IMG/VR virus record: IMGVR_UViG_3300027736_000272
Location: 1 to 22,433 of that record
DNA length: 22,433 bases
Direction: 5' to 3' (one strand)
From: a virus
Shown here piece by piece: positions 8,950 to 15,648 of this stretch (the first letter of the stretch is position 1; every line of letters begins with the position of its first letter). The notes under the pieces are model-generated. The model did not search any database, was not told the DNA's origin, and worked only from the letters and a program-made list of their open reading frames with translations. The position numbers and the translations under genes are program-made.

Positions 8950-9516
8950 CGTCTTCCTCCTCAAAGCTTGGTTTGAAGTTTGCTAGCATCTCTTCCACGT
9001 TTGCCACCTTGTCTTTAGACGCGGCCTTGCGAGTCCACGCGCCGTTGACCCACAACGCCGCGTGGTAATACCGCATCAGTTTGGCTAGTGGGGCTTGCAT
9101 CAAAAATTCCTCAGTCCATCCAGTCTCTCGGGCCAGGGTGATTACGAAACTTTCGCACCACTCCGGCCCATCTAGTTTCCCGGCTCGGACCCTCCCGAGG
9201 AGTCGCGCGGAATAATATCTACGCGGCCTTCAATGATCATCTGGTTTTGCCGCTCGGCCCAGTCTTCGATTGGCTTTAAATAGGCCAGTGGCATCTGCTC
9301 GGCCATCTCTCTCACCAGAGCTTCAATCGTGCCGTCAGTGATGGCCTGTTTAACTTCTGCCGGTGGCCGCATTTGCATCCACATCAAAGACGCGGCTTGC
9401 TCTGCGCGATTAAATTTGCAGTCAGAAAGTGCATCAATGGCAAGCTGAGTGGTGACGCTGAACGGTCTGACTTCAATGCCGCCCACTTTTTCATTAGCGA
9501 GTAAAAATGGGTTCAT
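8933..9516 (-). CDS. Tail assembly chaperone G-T fusion made by -1 frameshift
   Basis: The frame that continues the G gene after a -1 slip at GGGAAAC runs to a TAG at 8935-8933. The predicted fusion has 194 residues: all 114 of the G product followed by about 80 from the -1 frame (LDGPEWCESF... to FEEEDDGEVY). The -1 frame has no good start of its own near the junction and would otherwise leave about 200 bases without a gene. In lambda and many siphoviruses the rarer gpGT fusion binds the tape measure and recruits tube subunits during tail assembly, and neither G nor GT stays in the virion. The acidic end fits a chaperone. The one-base re-reading means the fusion cannot be translated as a simple frame from these coordinates. 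Confidence 0.86.
9130..9169 (-). other. Frameshift-stimulating RNA stem-loop
   Basis: Five bases after the slippery heptamer, the transcript reads GGGCC, GGAGT, GGTG, CGAAA, G, TTTCG, TAAT, CACC, CT, GGCCC. GGGCC pairs with GGCCC, GGTG with CACC, and CGAA with TTCG around a three-base loop. The result is one extended stem-loop with small internal loops. A 5-9 base spacer and a downstream stem are the usual arrangement for -1 frameshift stimulators. The structure was paired by eye without an energy calculation. Confidence 0.65.
9172..9516 (-). CDS. Tail assembly chaperone G (0-frame product)
   Basis: This 114-residue protein starts at ATG 9516 with an ATGA overlap to the upstream gene. It ends at a TAG directly after the GGGAAAC slippery site. 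The sequence MNPFLLANEKVGGIEVRPFSVTTQLAIDAL, a helical body and an acidic C-terminal half fit the G-type tail chaperones that lie upstream of the tape measure. In the known system this short form is made in large excess over the frameshifted fusion and coats the tape measure protein. Assignment rests on position, size and the frameshift signal rather than on sequence similarity I can verify. Confidence 0.85.
   Translation of the reverse strand: MNPFLLANEKVGGIEVRPFSVTTQLAIDALSDCKFNRAEQAASLMWMQMRPPAEVKQAITDGTIEALVREMAEQMPLAYLKPIEDWAERQNQMIIEGRVDIIPRDSSGGSEPGN
9175..9181 (-). promoter_or_regulatory. Slippery heptamer GGGAAAC for -1 ribosomal frameshift
   Basis: In the frame of the G gene the heptamer reads G GGA AAC, an exact X XXY YYZ slippery sequence, and the next codon is the TAG stop. 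Lambda G-T uses the close relative GGGAAAG. After slippage the -1 frame stays open for about 80 codons. Confidence 0.85.
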
Positions 9517-9941
9517 ATAAAGCGAGCAAATTCTTCCTTAAGCCACGTAGGCGAGTGCGGATAAACAACGATTCGAGAGTTGCCTTTGGTTTTACAGATC
9601 CCGGTAGCCTGCTCCCGCGCCCACCGTTTGCCGTCTCGACAGTTGTCTCGGAACGCGCGCATGATGGCAATTGGGTGCCAATCGTTAGCTTTGCACCACT
9701 CAAGATCCTCCCAGCGCTTTTTGAACTCCTCAAATTTAACGCTGTCACCGTTTATGTCGGCTGGCGTCGATGCTTCAACAACCCAAGTTATGCGCGGTTT
9801 GCCATCTTCCTCAACCTTTTCAAAAGGTCTTGGGGCGAGTTTGCCGCCCATTGTGTGCCATGCCATGACGAGATCCGTGTTTCCGCTTTTAGCGGGATCT
9901 TTGTCATCTACGAGCCATGTGTATGCTTTTCCTTGGTCCAT
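9513..9941 (-). CDS. Hypothetical protein between tail-tube region and chaperones
   Basis: This 142-residue soluble protein is rich in Trp, Lys, Arg and Asp. It contains WHTMGGKLAPRPFEK, then STPADINGDSVKFEEFKKRWED, LEWCKANDWHPIAIMRAF and CKTKGNSRIVVYPHSPTWL. I do not recognise the family. It starts 25 bases after the stop of the paralogous pair and overlaps the tail chaperone gene by ATGA, so it is very likely cotranslated with the tail module. Possible roles include a minor tail or tail-assembly factor. No nuclease, protease or binding motif is evident. Confidence 0.72.
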   Translation of the reverse strand: MDQGKAYTWLVDDKDPAKSGNTDLVMAWHTMGGKLAPRPFEKVEEDGKPRITWVVEASTPADINGDSVKFEEFKKRWEDLEWCKANDWHPIAIMRAFRDNCRDGKRWAREQATGICKTKGNSRIVVYPHSPTWLKEEFARFI

Positions 9942-9966
9942 ATATTAGAAGAATTTGGTGCGCCGG

Positions 9967-10269
9967 TTAGGCGTGCGCGTAAGCTGTTCCAGAGATTTCC
10001 CATCCCTGCCAGTCGTCGTTTTTTGTAGTCGTCTTTGAGGACGTAATAAACGAGGCACCAGTTACGGGTAGACCCGCATCACCAGCGCCTGCCGTGTAGG
10101 GGTTGTCTCCCTTCCCTCGAGCGCTAAACGTAAAAATGGTGTCGAAAGAATACGCCTGGCCATGATGGCCGTCTGATGTCAAAAGCTGTTTAGTCTCAGC
10201 CTTTTTTTCCACATCAACAGATTCAACGTACCCGCCACCAGAAATAAAAGTGACTCCAAATGTGCTCAT
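9967..10269 (-). CDS. Tail-tube/neck candidate, second of a paralogous pair
   Basis: The product has 100 residues (MSTFGVTFISGGGYVESVDV...). It shares with the gene directly upstream the start MxTFG, a GY-x-(Q/E)-S-type segment, a central GKGD/SKGD turn, and the end TKNDDW...GTAYAHA (TNDDY...TLTTYA in the other). The two therefore look like tandem duplicates. They are small, mostly beta-rich and Gly/Thr/Ser-rich, and lie between the tail-completion gene and the chaperones, where lambda places its tail tube gene. A structural tube or tube-decoration role is plausible but not shown. It starts 2 bases after the upstream stop, without a Shine-Dalgarno. Confidence 0.75.
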   Translation of the reverse strand: MSTFGVTFISGGGYVESVDVEKKAETKQLLTSDGHHGQAYSFDTIFTFSARGKGDNPYTAGAGDAGLPVTGASFITSSKTTTKNDDWQGWEISGTAYAHA

Positions 10270-10271
10270 AA

Positions 10272-10568
10272 TTAGGCGTATGTGGTTAGTGTTGCCTCAG
10301 ATGTGGAATAGTCGTCGTTAGTTTGAGAAACCTTTGCGGATGTGACAGCGCTAGTGAAAGCTCCAATGCCATGAACAGCAACAAGCGTGGCGTCTCCTTT
10401 GGATTTGCAGATTGTCGTTGTGATTGATCGCGGTTTAACGGAAGCCTCTGCAATTGGGCCAGTTGCGCCGCGAATAGTTGCAAGTTCCACTGTGACCTCT
10501 TTTGAGGATTCTTGAAGATATCCCGAGGGCGCTGTGCCTCCCAAAGTTGCTGCTCCAAATGTTGGCAT
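10272..10568 (-). CDS. Tail-tube/neck candidate, first of a paralogous pair
   Basis: The product has 98 residues (MPTFGAATLGGTAPSGYLQES...). It is similar in start, size and C-terminal pattern to the gene that follows it: SKGDATL against GKGDNPY, and SQTNDDYSTSEATLTTYA against TKNDDWQGWEISGTAYAHA. It begins 6 bases after the stop of the tail-completion candidate. It could form the tail tube, with its partner serving as a second tube protein, a cap or a head-proximal ring. I cannot say which of the two is more abundant. Confidence 0.75.
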   Translation of the reverse strand: MPTFGAATLGGTAPSGYLQESSKEVTVELATIRGATGPIAEASVKPRSITTTICKSKGDATLVAVHGIGAFTSAVTSAKVSQTNDDYSTSEATLTTYA

Positions 10569-10574
10569 AATATT

Positions 10575-10955
10575 TTAAGATTTTGGTGAGAATCCAATTG
10601 TGTAAACGAGAGGCGTTTGCCAGTGGCGCTCGGCGTGCTGCTCGTCAGCGCTGGCCGTCACCAGCCCATCCAACTGCACAACGTCAGACGTGATGGAAAG
10701 CGTCCTCATAAAGGTGGCGACACCTAAGCAAAATTGAGCATGTTCTGCTGGCGTCGTGTCGTCAGCTTGAGAGCAAACATTGAGTGTAAGCGTGCCGCGC
10801 TCAAGTGTTGATCCCACTACAAAATCAGACCGCAATTGCATTAAAATCGCAGGCATCGCGATGCTGTCATTGTCCTGCGGTGTCCCAATGTACACGTTAG
10901 GAAATGCGCTACTAATAGCGGTTGCGATGGACTGCGCCAAGATGCCGTCAATCAT
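10575..10955 (-). CDS. Tail terminator / tail completion candidate
   Basis: The start at ATG 10955 (MIDGILAQSIATAISSAFP) is chosen because it overlaps the preceding stop by ATGA, as in many genes here. A longer start at 10985 exists. The 126-residue protein has a helical N-terminus followed by strands (NVYIGTPQ, PAILMQLRSDFVVGS, GTLTLNVCSQAD) and a closing strand LVYTIGFSPKS. This order (helix, then mixed beta) and its position after the connector gene fit the tail terminator or minor tail proteins of siphoviruses (lambda gpU/gpZ position). The family was not verified. Confidence 0.72.
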   Translation of the reverse strand: MIDGILAQSIATAISSAFPNVYIGTPQDNDSIAMPAILMQLRSDFVVGSTLERGTLTLNVCSQADDTTPAEHAQFCLGVATFMRTLSITSDVVQLDGLVTASADEQHAERHWQTPLVYTIGFSPKS

Positions 10956-11254
10956 CTTGAGATGTCCTCCAAGTAAATCTTCCAAGAGATCGGATCCTCA
11001 TCCCACGACGTGATGCGCCGCTCGGTGCCATTGACGGTAATGCGCACGCCTTTTACCGGCTCGGGAAAGCCTTCTCTACGTACTCGGACAAAGCCTGCAA
11101 AGTGCTGTTCGTAGCCACCCATAGCCAAAAGGTCCGATGTCTTCTCGTTTGCCACGCAATCGACAGTCACGCCCTCATAAGTTACGCTGTCGGCCTGCAT
11201 GTAGCCGAGAGCGTCACCCATTGCTGCGTTGGTTATGTCGCGCCAGTCAGACAT
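10952..11254 (-). CDS. Head-tail connector candidate (gpFII position)
   Basis: The protein has 100 residues (MSDWRDITNAAMGDALGYM...). It resembles head-tail joining proteins in plan: an N-terminal helix, then a small beta-barrel with VTYEGVTVDCVAN, GFVRVRREGF and a closing strand ITSWDEDPISWKIYLED. It overlaps the upstream gene by one base (TAATG) and the downstream gene by ATGA. In lambda-like order the gene after the capsid genes seals the portal for tail docking. The assignment is from position and predicted fold. Confidence 0.72.
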   Translation of the reverse strand: MSDWRDITNAAMGDALGYMQADSVTYEGVTVDCVANEKTSDLLAMGGYEQHFAGFVRVRREGFPEPVKGVRITVNGTERRITSWDEDPISWKIYLEDISR

Positions 11255-11481
11255 TAAATTAGCCGTTCACGGTTGCGTTTCGGTGCCGGTTGCGGTGCTG
11301 GTTGCACGTCTTTGACAACAAGCGGCTTGCCCTTTTGGCGATCCGGGCGGTTGAGGATGTGCAGGCTAAGTTCGCCAGAGTCCGGCGACATTGCGCGGAA
11401 CTCTTTTACTGCCATGTCGTAGTCCGTAAACGTAGCGACAATTGCCTGATTCTGAATGATTACTGTAAGCGGTTTTGGCAT
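11254..11481 (-). CDS. Small protein after the coat gene, 75 aa
   Basis: The start at ATG 11481 (MPKPLTVIIQNQAIVATF) is preferred because it is closest to the family-like beginning. The frame extends to 11496 without a better signal. The protein has a compact N-terminal half and a low-complexity, proline- and basic-rich tail (VQPAPQPAPKRNRERLI). It lies after the strong hairpin that follows the coat gene and one base before the connector gene. I do not recognise a family. Confidence 0.62.
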   Translation of the reverse strand: MPKPLTVIIQNQAIVATFTDYDMAVKEFRAMSPDSGELSLHILNRPDRQKGKPLVVKDVQPAPQPAPKRNRERLI

Positions 11482-11497
11482 ATAATAGATGTGCAAA

Positions 11498-11528
11498 GGA
11501 GCGGGCAGCCATTGCAGCCACCCGCTCC
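11498..11528 (-). terminator. Strong hairpin after the coat protein gene
   Basis: On the transcript GGAGCGGG pairs perfectly with CCCGCTCC (8 bp, GC-rich) around a 15-base loop. Only TTTGCAC follows, so the U-tract is weak. It may be a leaky terminator or an RNA 3'-end stabiliser that lowers expression of genes beyond the coat protein. It starts 12 bases after the coat gene stop. Confidence 0.55.
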
Positions 11529-11540
11529 GATTGCGATTAA

Positions 11541-12419
11541 TTACTCAGCGACAATACGGATGCCCATTTCGGTGCGCCCCGCGAGCACTCCATATAATAC
11601 ACCAAAAACATAATTGAGGCTCCCATATTCGTTGGAATACCACCTCCGATATTGGACCGGAAGATTGAGTCCAGGGATAACAACGTCAGCCACTTCGGTG
11701 CCAGTTTCAGCGGCTCCAGAAGCGTCAACGCGGCGGGCTGCCATCAGCAACGCGGATTTGTGGAAAGCAAACCCACCCAAGCCTTGGCCGTTGGCGTCTG
11801 CAAGGTCAGACTCGTACACGTCAAACCCGGCAACGCGGGGAATGAAGCCTTCCGTTTTTTCACGGATGAAGCCAGGGAATTCAGCGCTGTTCAACGACTT
11901 TACCAAACTGGCGAAATACGTTGGATTTAGCACCACCGCACGGCCTTGCTGAGGAGCGCCAGCAAGATTGAGCTGTGCGCGCAGGTCGGCAAGATCATTG
12001 CGATCAAAGTTTCCAGCGTTGATGCCGACGCTGTTGAAGTTGCTGGACGTCACGAGATTCCACAGATCACCAAACACTTTTGCGCCGGTGGCCTGCAAAG
12101 CGGGCTCAACGAAAAGCTGGTTCAGGTCGATGGCAGACTTGGAACGCTCCAAATCGTTGAACCCATAAGGGAACCCTTGGAAGCTCGTGAGCGTAATGGT
12201 CTTTGCCACAGTCTCAACTCCTTGCGGTCCATACCCATTAGAGAGGTCAACCGCAGTTGGTTTGACAGGATAACGAGTCGTAACAGAAGCGCCAGAAGCA
12301 GAAATGTCAGAAGAGAAATTTGTGCTGATGGCCGCCAATGGAGCGAAGATATTTTGAAGCGCAGGCAACGATTCCATTGCAACCGCGTTGAGGTTTACAC
12401 CGCTTATCGTGTTGGACAT
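11541..12419 (-). CDS. Major capsid (coat) protein
   Basis: The product has 292 residues (MSNTISGVNLNAVAMESLPALQNIFAPLAA...). It contains YPVKPTAVDLSNGYGPQG, TLTSFQGFPYGFNDLE, an Ala-rich helix region, VVLNPTYFASLVKSL and an ending with YVFGVLYGVLAGRTEMGIRIVAE. Size, the absence of a signal peptide, the position downstream of the protease and scaffold-like genes, and the isolating hairpin after it all support the coat protein role. The sequence is in the HK97-fold size range, but I cannot name the coat family with confidence. The start has only a weak purine stretch (AAAGAAAGAA) upstream, at fair spacing. Confidence 0.82.
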   Translation of the reverse strand: MSNTISGVNLNAVAMESLPALQNIFAPLAAISTNFSSDISASGASVTTRYPVKPTAVDLSNGYGPQGVETVAKTITLTSFQGFPYGFNDLERSKSAIDLNQLFVEPALQATGAKVFGDLWNLVTSSNFNSVGINAGNFDRNDLADLRAQLNLAGAPQQGRAVVLNPTYFASLVKSLNSAEFPGFIREKTEGFIPRVAGFDVYESDLADANGQGLGGFAFHKSALLMAARRVDASGAAETGTEVADVVIPGLNLPVQYRRWYSNEYGSLNYVFGVLYGVLAGRTEMGIRIVAE

Positions 12420-12445
12420 AAATAGGTTCTTTCTTTAGAGGTTGG

Positions 12446-12847
12446 TTATTTGTTTAGAGTTGCTTTGTGCTTTTGGTAAAAAGCAGGACGGTCTTGAAAT
12501 GAAAGGCTATGGAACTCAGCCCAAAGTTCCGTTGAAGATTTTACAACGGTTGCCTGCTCAGACTGGATCGCCACCGGCTCCACGCCCAAAGATGCAACGA
12601 TGACGTTAGCCTTTGCGGCTGCGTCTGTCTGCGTTGCCCTGAGTGCGTCCAGTTCCTGTGCGAGTGCCAAACGGTCTGCGTCGGCCTTTGTGATGGCCTC
12701 GCAAAGTTCAGAGACTTTTGCCTTTTGTGCAGAGAGTGCCTCCACGACGAGTGCGTGTTCAGCGGTTAAGGATTCCAGAGCTGCCACGTCTGCGCGGGCG
12801 GCCTGAAGCGCTGTCAGCGCATCGTGTAGGTTGGATGGTAGATCCAT
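12446..12847 (-). CDS. Coiled-coil protein, candidate scaffold/assembly protein
   Basis: The start at ATG 12847 (MDLPSNLHDALTALQAARAD) is chosen because it lies after the intrinsic terminator. A longer frame from 12922 would be read through that hairpin. The 133-residue product is mostly Ala-, Glu- and Leu-rich coiled coil (about residues 5-80), followed by a linker and a compact C-terminal motif ELWAEFHSLSFQDRPAFYQKHK. A coiled coil encoded directly before the coat gene fits a scaffolding protein, whose C-terminus usually binds the coat. No protease site is evident. Confidence in the role is moderate. Confidence 0.72.
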   Translation of the reverse strand: MDLPSNLHDALTALQAARADVAALESLTAEHALVVEALSAQKAKVSELCEAITKADADRLALAQELDALRATQTDAAAKANVIVASLGVEPVAIQSEQATVVKSSTELWAEFHSLSFQDRPAFYQKHKATLNK

Positions 12848-12864
12848 ACCTATGTCCACCGCGT

Positions 12865-12900
12865 AAAGAAAAACGCCCGGCAGGGGATACCCACCGGGCG
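12865..12900 (-). terminator. Intrinsic terminator between protease and scaffold-like genes
   Basis: On the transcript GCCCGG pairs with CCGGGC and the inner GGG with CCC around a short loop. GTTTTTCTTT follows. It lies after the protease stop and 18 bases before the scaffold-like start codon. Confidence 0.72.
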
Positions 12901-12926
12901 CGAAACAAGCACGAATGAACAACAGA

Positions 12927-13745
12927 CTAGCGCAGCATACTCACCAGCTTTTCATATGCAATCTTTTCCGTTGCTATTTTATCAATTAATTTGTAGCCGA
13001 TGGCGCGCGGCGCAACGTAAGCGGCTCCAGTCATGGCTTCATCCGGCACTGCTCGGTTGCGCGTCACGTTAGCCTTAAAAAGCTCAAAGCTGTCCTGGAC
13101 GATCTGCTGGAGACTAGCACGCTGTGCCGGGGTCAGCGATGGTCCCATGCCTGCGCCTTTAAGGATCCCCTCGGCGTTGGTGACTGGATCCCACTTCATG
13201 CCCTCAGCGGTCCACATAGCGGACTCGTCGACCCAAGGAATGATTGTGGAAATTGAGCCCCAAACAGATCCGATGGAGCCATAAATCATCGAGCACGAAG
13301 ACGCCAGATTGTAAGCTGCCGAGCAACACTGAGAATCTGAGTAAGCCATCACCGGCACGCTCTTTGCCAAGTCCTGGACAATGTCGGCACACTCGGCATT
13401 GCCTTCACAGGATCCGCCGGGACTGTCGAACTCGATCATCACGCCCCGGCATCCAGCTTCGATGGCAGACTCAATGTCTTCCTCCAGCCATTCGTAAGAG
13501 TATGCACCACAGCAGGCCTCAAGCGGTGTTGCGTAACGCACCAGCGTGCCGCAAACGTCAATGTGTGCAATCCCTTGGCCGTCGATCTCCATCTCCTCAC
13601 GGCCAGAGGTCATCTCCATCATGTCTTCCATCCCGCCGTTGCCGTTGAGTCGGTTATCGACAAGGCGTTTGACGGCGTCGTAGCCTCCCGGCGTGATGTT
13701 CCAGGGCTTCGCGTAGACGGCCTCGAGGATGCGTTTAAATTTCAT
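12927..13745 (-). CDS. S49-type (ClpP-like) capsid maturation protease
   Basis: The protein has 272 residues, with the S49 core visible. There is a strand pair IAHIDVCGTLV (about 59-69), the oxyanion-side motif IEFDSPGGSCEG (about 104-115), and SQCCSAAYNLASS (about 138-150), where the Ser of CSAAY is the expected nucleophile. GSIGSVWGSIST (about 157-167) is the usual following strand. The C-terminal half (SLTPAQRASLQQIVQDSFELFKANVTRNR) matches family spacing, and the helix with AIGYKLIDKI ends the domain. In lambda gpC and relatives this enzyme processes the capsid scaffold and portal during maturation. The gene overlaps the portal gene by 11 bases. Several extra cysteines (CCGAY, QCCSAA, SSCS) are unusual. 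Confidence 0.88.
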   Translation of the reverse strand: MKFKRILEAVYAKPWNITPGGYDAVKRLVDNRLNGNGGMEDMMEMTSGREEMEIDGQGIAHIDVCGTLVRYATPLEACCGAYSYEWLEEDIESAIEAGCRGVMIEFDSPGGSCEGNAECADIVQDLAKSVPVMAYSDSQCCSAAYNLASSCSMIYGSIGSVWGSISTIIPWVDESAMWTAEGMKWDPVTNAEGILKGAGMGPSLTPAQRASLQQIVQDSFELFKANVTRNRAVPDEAMTGAAYVAPRAIGYKLIDKIATEKIAYEKLVSMLR

Positions 13746-15255
13746 TGGGAGTGGTAAGTTGCGGGTTTCCGTTGGGAGTCAGAATCCCAAAAACGTCTCG
13801 AGTGAGTCCAGAGCGCTTGGCGCGCTTTTGGATCTCCAGTTCTTCGTTTTCCACCTCGTCCAAATGCTCTTCCAGTGTTTTGGATCCACTCGCCAGAATG
13901 TCTGTCATGCTACGCATACCGGCGCGATAGGCTTCGATTGCGTCGCGGTTTGCGTAGCCGCTGTCCGCAGTGAGTCGCGGAGTCTCCGTAAATCTAAATT
14001 GATAGGCACCACCTCGGGCGGCGTCTGGTCCTGGGTATGGCCGCAGCATTCCCAGCTCAATAAACTTGGCGACGGCATACGCGCACCGGCGTTTACAAAA
14101 TCCTGAAAGATAGGCATGGCGTTCTGAAGTCACGCGGTTGACCTGCTCCAGAATGATGCGTGCAGATGCGCCCCCGAGTTTAGACATGTCCCATCCAAAC
14201 TCTGGCGGCCACTGCGCGGCCAAAAGAGCGTTGCGGATTAAGCGCTCTTGCAGGCGGTCCTGCGCCTCTGTCGGAATTGATGCCTCCAACTGCGTGATGC
14301 TTTCACCTGCACCTGCCTGCATGTATTCAATACGCCCCCCCTGCATGGGAGTGATGCGCAGTCCGGGCGGGCAGTTTTGCGGGACAGTATCTGATAGCGC
14401 ATAAAGCGCGTCGTTAGGCTGTGCTAGCCCCTCTTGGTTAGTCACCAAAAGCCCAATCTTGGCCGCCATCCTTGAAGCGGCTTGGATGTCATCACCCAGA
14501 TCCTTGAACGCCAGAAGATCGCGGATTGCTGGTGCAAACGCGGAGATGCCTCGGATCTGGTCCACTTCGCGGGGATCCATGGTAAGCATTGCGCTCTGCG
14601 CCGGGATGTCTTTGTCTTCTGAGCCATCTGCAGCGGCCCCGAGCACTCTGTAAGCCACTGCACGGTTGGCTCCGTTGAGAATGACTCCATTGTAAATGCG
14701 CGTGCCTTTGTACCGGCCCTCGCGGACGTACTCTGTCTCCTCGCGGCTGCCCACCTGGTGCCATGGCACCTGCTGTAGTTGCGGATAGCCACTGGCCGCC
14801 GTCGTCAAAACGGTGAGCATGTCGCCTTCGCGGTCGATGGCTGTGCTCTCGAGTCTCAGCCCCTCCCACCAATTTTTGCCGTCAACGTAGCAGATCTGGA
14901 ACCAGTCTAAAAGCATTGCCTCTGCCTCTTTGCCCCATGCCCTTGCGGCCTCATTGCCCTTGCCGCCCATGAACACTGGACGCATTGCGGCGCCCACCGA
15001 GAGCATAGACTTTTGGTCAATGGCGGCATTGACTACGCCGGTGTTCCAGTAAAGCTTCCGGGCTGCGCTGTTCAGAGTTCTCCACTCAGAAACATTCAGT
15101 TCTTTGGAAATGCTCAGCGTGTGGTTTTGCCAGAAAGGCTGCGCATAAACGCCGCCCTCTATGAGACGTTGACGACGGTAACCGTCGTAAGTGCCTTGCA
15201 CTTTTGGAGTTCTATCGGAACTAAAAAGCCGCTTAACTCTATCGAGCAGACTCAT
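13735..15255 (-). CDS. Portal protein, lambda gpB family
   Basis: The product has 506 residues, close to lambda gpB (533). The N-terminus MSLLDRVKRLFSSDR, then SEWRTLNSAARKLYWNTGVVNAAIDQKSMLSVG, follows the familiar portal start. LLAFKDLGDDIQAASRMAAKIGLLV is a typical portal stretch, and EFGWDMSKLGGASARIILEQVNR matches the conserved region of this family. The C-terminus is hydrophilic and ends in GILTPNGNPQLTTPNEI. The portal forms the dodecameric DNA gate at one capsid vertex. It follows the gpW-position gene by ATGA overlap and overlaps the protease gene, as in lambda. The assignment is strong; the exact subfamily was not verified. Confidence 0.9.
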   Translation of the reverse strand: MSLLDRVKRLFSSDRTPKVQGTYDGYRRQRLIEGGVYAQPFWQNHTLSISKELNVSEWRTLNSAARKLYWNTGVVNAAIDQKSMLSVGAAMRPVFMGGKGNEAARAWGKEAEAMLLDWFQICYVDGKNWWEGLRLESTAIDREGDMLTVLTTAASGYPQLQQVPWHQVGSREETEYVREGRYKGTRIYNGVILNGANRAVAYRVLGAAADGSEDKDIPAQSAMLTMDPREVDQIRGISAFAPAIRDLLAFKDLGDDIQAASRMAAKIGLLVTNQEGLAQPNDALYALSDTVPQNCPPGLRITPMQGGRIEYMQAGAGESITQLEASIPTEAQDRLQERLIRNALLAAQWPPEFGWDMSKLGGASARIILEQVNRVTSERHAYLSGFCKRRCAYAVAKFIELGMLRPYPGPDAARGGAYQFRFTETPRLTADSGYANRDAIEAYRAGMRSMTDILASGSKTLEEHLDEVENEELEIQKRAKRSGLTRDVFGILTPNGNPQLTTPNEI

Positions 15256-15518
15256 AGAAAAAATGCCTGGGTGGCGCGTTGTGGCGCATTGATGCCTGCG
15301 CGTTTATAGTCAATGGCGGTCTGCGCGAGCATCACCACGTCAATGGGGGTCAGAGTGCCGCCAACAACAAATTGGAATGCGGCCCCGTCAATGCTGGAGG
15401 ACACTAAGTTAGACCTCCCAGAGAGTGTCATGTCAAATTTAGAATCTCGGATCATTTCCAACTCTGCAATGTCGCGCGTCAAAAATACGCGAAGCAGTGT
15501 CTTGTAATTCGGGACCAT
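15252..15518 (-). CDS. Small head protein in the gpW position
   Basis: This 88-residue protein lies between the large terminase and portal genes, as gpW does in lambda. Sequence similarity to gpW is not visible to me. The opening MVPNYKTLLRVFLTRDIAELEMI looks like a helix, and FDMTLSGRSNLV with FQFVVGGTLT suggests a small beta element. The start has only a weak purine run upstream (GAGAGA), and the gene lies directly after a strong terminator. It overlaps the portal by ATGA. Role by position only. Confidence 0.65.
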   Translation of the reverse strand: MVPNYKTLLRVFLTRDIAELEMIRDSKFDMTLSGRSNLVSSSIDGAAFQFVVGGTLTPIDVVMLAQTAIDYKRAGINAPQRATQAFFL

Positions 15519-15534
15519 ACTAAGGGTCTCTCTG

Positions 15535-15579
15535 TAAAGTAAAGCGCCGCATCTGGCGGATGATTACCAGAAGCGGCGC
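15535..15579 (-). terminator. Intrinsic terminator between large terminase and gpW-position gene
   Basis: On the transcript GCGCCGC pairs with GCGGCGC and the inner TCTGG with CCAGA around a 10-base loop. GCTTTACTTTAC follows. It begins 70 bases downstream of the terminase stop and ends about 16 bases before the next start codon. Confidence 0.7.
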
Positions 15580-15648
15580 GGCCCTAAAAAGCGCAGAGAG
15601 CGCTCCTTAGAGGGTTCGGTGAAGAACTAGAAGACCTTCGTGGGCAAC

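Noticed and set aside
12848-12922. Longer start for the scaffold-like gene at 12922
   Set aside because: The extra 25 residues would be translated through the intrinsic terminator hairpin and are not coiled coil like the rest.
4726-15523. Identical 13-base string gggaccatactaa at 4726-4738 and 15511-15523, both at gene starts
   Set aside because: A 13-base match between two sites is expected several times by chance in 22 kb, and the flanks do not match.
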